Part shown: in pieces, positions 31,764 to 32,685 of the stretch
Numbering within the stretch: the first letter of the stretch is position 1
Layout of the letters: each line of letters starts with the position of its first letter
DNA from: a bacterium
Lineage (GTDB): Bacteria; Planctomycetota; Phycisphaerae; Phycisphaerales; UBA1924
Assembly: GCA_024743075.1 (NCBI GenBank)
Contig: JANSXG010000019.1
Location: 1 to 32,685 of the forward strand
Direction: 5' to 3'
Length of the DNA stretch: 32,685 nucleotides
Program-made: the position numbers and the translations under genes
The notes under the pieces: generated by a model
The model's database searches: none
What the model was told of the DNA's origin: nothing
What the model saw: only the letters and a program-made list of their open reading frames with translations

Positions 31764-32685
31764 GTGACCGACGCCGTATTCCTACAAGCGATGGGCCTGA
31801 TTGTGGTCGCGGCTGCGGCCGTAATGCTTATCGGTCGCAGCTGGCGCGTTCCGTCCATCGTGAGTTACATGCTCGCGGGCCTCCTCATCGGTCCGGTGCT
31901 CGGGTTGCTTCCCAGCGCTGAAACAGGCACGACCGCTCCGGAGGAACTCTCGACGATTTCGGAGATCGGCATCGTCCTCCTGCTATTCCTTGTCGGGCTC
32001 GAGATGAGCCTCAAGGAAATCCGCGAGGTCGGACCGGTCGCGATCATCGCGGCTGTTGGCCAGATGCTCGTCATGGGCGGGAGCGTCTTCGGCATTTCGA
32101 TCGCGCTCGGTTTCGCTCCGGTCGAAGCGGTGATCCTGGCGATCGCGTTCGGCTTCAGCAGCACGGTCGTCGTCGTCAAACTCCTCGATCAGCGGGGCGA
32201 CATCGAGTCGACCTACGGGCGCGTCGCCGTCGGCACGCTGCTCGTGCAGGACATCGCGGTCATCATCGTGCTGACGGTCCTCGCGGGCCTCGGCAACCTC
32301 CGCGACACCGGCGCATCTCCTGACCAGGGGGACGCCGGAGGGTCGTCGATGGACCTGGGTGCTCTCGCCGGCGGGCTCGGCAGCGCATTCCTCTTCATGG
32401 GCCTTCTGCTCGGCCTGACGCTGCTGGCTTCCAAGTTCGTGCTCCCCAAGTTGTTTTCGATCGTTTCCAAGTCTCCACGCGGCGCGATGATCTGGGCGCT
32501 GGCCTGGTGCTTCGTGCTCGTCGAACTCGCGCATGTCATGGGCCTTTCGGTGGAGATCGGGTCGTTCCTGGCGGGAGTCAGCCTCGGGCAACTGCCGCGG
32601 CGCAACGACCTTCGCCGCCGGGTTCGTCCGCTGATGAACTTCTTCATCGCGGTCTTCTTCGTGACCCTCGGTTCGGAGATCGAAC
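31764..32685 (+). CDS. CPA2-family monovalent cation/proton antiporter (3' partial)
   Basis: The first 307 codons of a Kef/NapA-type antiporter that runs off the window. Multiple helices are visible. Family marks are SIVSYMLAGLLIGPVLGL, LLLFLVGLEMSLKE (residues 72-85), GFSSTVVVVKLLDQRG (130-145) and GTLLVQDIAVIIV (157-169), whose Gln-Asp pair in the middle of the membrane marks CPA2 exchangers. It should exchange K+ or Na+ for protons; TrkA-N-type regulatory domains, common at the C-terminus, would lie beyond the window. The start is a GTG at 31764 with no Shine-Dalgarno sequence. Confidence 0.9.
   Translation, partial: MTDAVFLQAMGLIVVAAAAVMLIGRSWRVPSIVSYMLAGLLIGPVLGLLPSAETGTTAPEELSTISEIGIVLLLFLVGLEMSLKEIREVGPVAIIAAVGQMLVMGGSVFGISIALGFAPVEAVILAIAFGFSSTVVVVKLLDQRGDIESTYGRVAVGTLLVQDIAVIIVLTVLAGLGNLRDTGASPDQGDAGGSSMDLGALAGGLGSAFLFMGLLLGLTLLASKFVLPKLFSIVSKSPRGAMIWALAWCFVLVELAHVMGLSVEIGSFLAGVSLGQLPRRNDLRRRVRPLMNFFIAVFFVTLGSEIE

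Overview
The window is GC-rich, densely coding DNA with no rRNA, tRNA, CRISPR array or insertion sequence that I can recognise. Four secreted proteins end in the same roughly 55-residue dockerin-like tag (two DLADLN-type calcium loops and a final Cys). Together with a RimK-like/GCS2 cassette, a c-subunit with a signal peptide and an outer-membrane gene set, this points to a planctomycete, most likely of the class Phycisphaerae. That assignment is an inference from family knowledge.

Layout. 1-3616: the end of an OppB/DppB-type permease, a SlyX-like coiled-coil protein, a PagL-like lipid A deacylase followed by a DUF368 undecaprenyl-phosphate translocase, and a zinc-ribbon membrane protein. 3793-9340: an ATP synthase operon (atpZ, atpI-like, a, c, b, delta, alpha) that ends at an intrinsic terminator directly after atpA, so gamma, beta and epsilon must be encoded elsewhere. 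9556-18980: four dockerin-tagged secreted proteins (a small jelly-roll-like protein, an FG-GAP/ASPIC-UnbV protein, a metzincin protease with a seven-repeat propeller-like region, and a large protein with 181-residue repeats), interrupted by a DUF155/RMD1-like membrane protein on the minus strand. 19106-23304: a four-gene, overlapping cassette of C39-like cysteine peptidase, RLAN/RimK ATP-grasp ligase, GCS2-type carboxylate-amine ligase and N-formylglutamate amidohydrolase. 23326-29472: an FMN-binding oxidase-like protein, a lipoprotein operon (two LpoB-like, one COG3014-like, one YcfL-like), a PPi-type phosphofructokinase and a small lipoprotein. 29693-32685: a LuxR-type regulator, a cysteine-free family-4-like uracil-DNA glycosylase and the start of a CPA2 cation/proton antiporter running off the window.

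How the genes work together. The amidoligase cassette is translationally coupled and should build and trim a small amide or peptide product that I cannot name; it is the best candidate for an uncharacterised pathway. The lipoprotein operon resembles the gammaproteobacterial YcfL/LpoB/COG3014 neighbourhood, but its partner here is unclear. A second theme is gene expression. Several genes without a Shine-Dalgarno sequence carry a TANNNT -10-like box only 6-7 bases before the start codon, which suggests leaderless mRNAs, and the ATP synthase operon carries GC-rich hairpins in several intergenic spacers.
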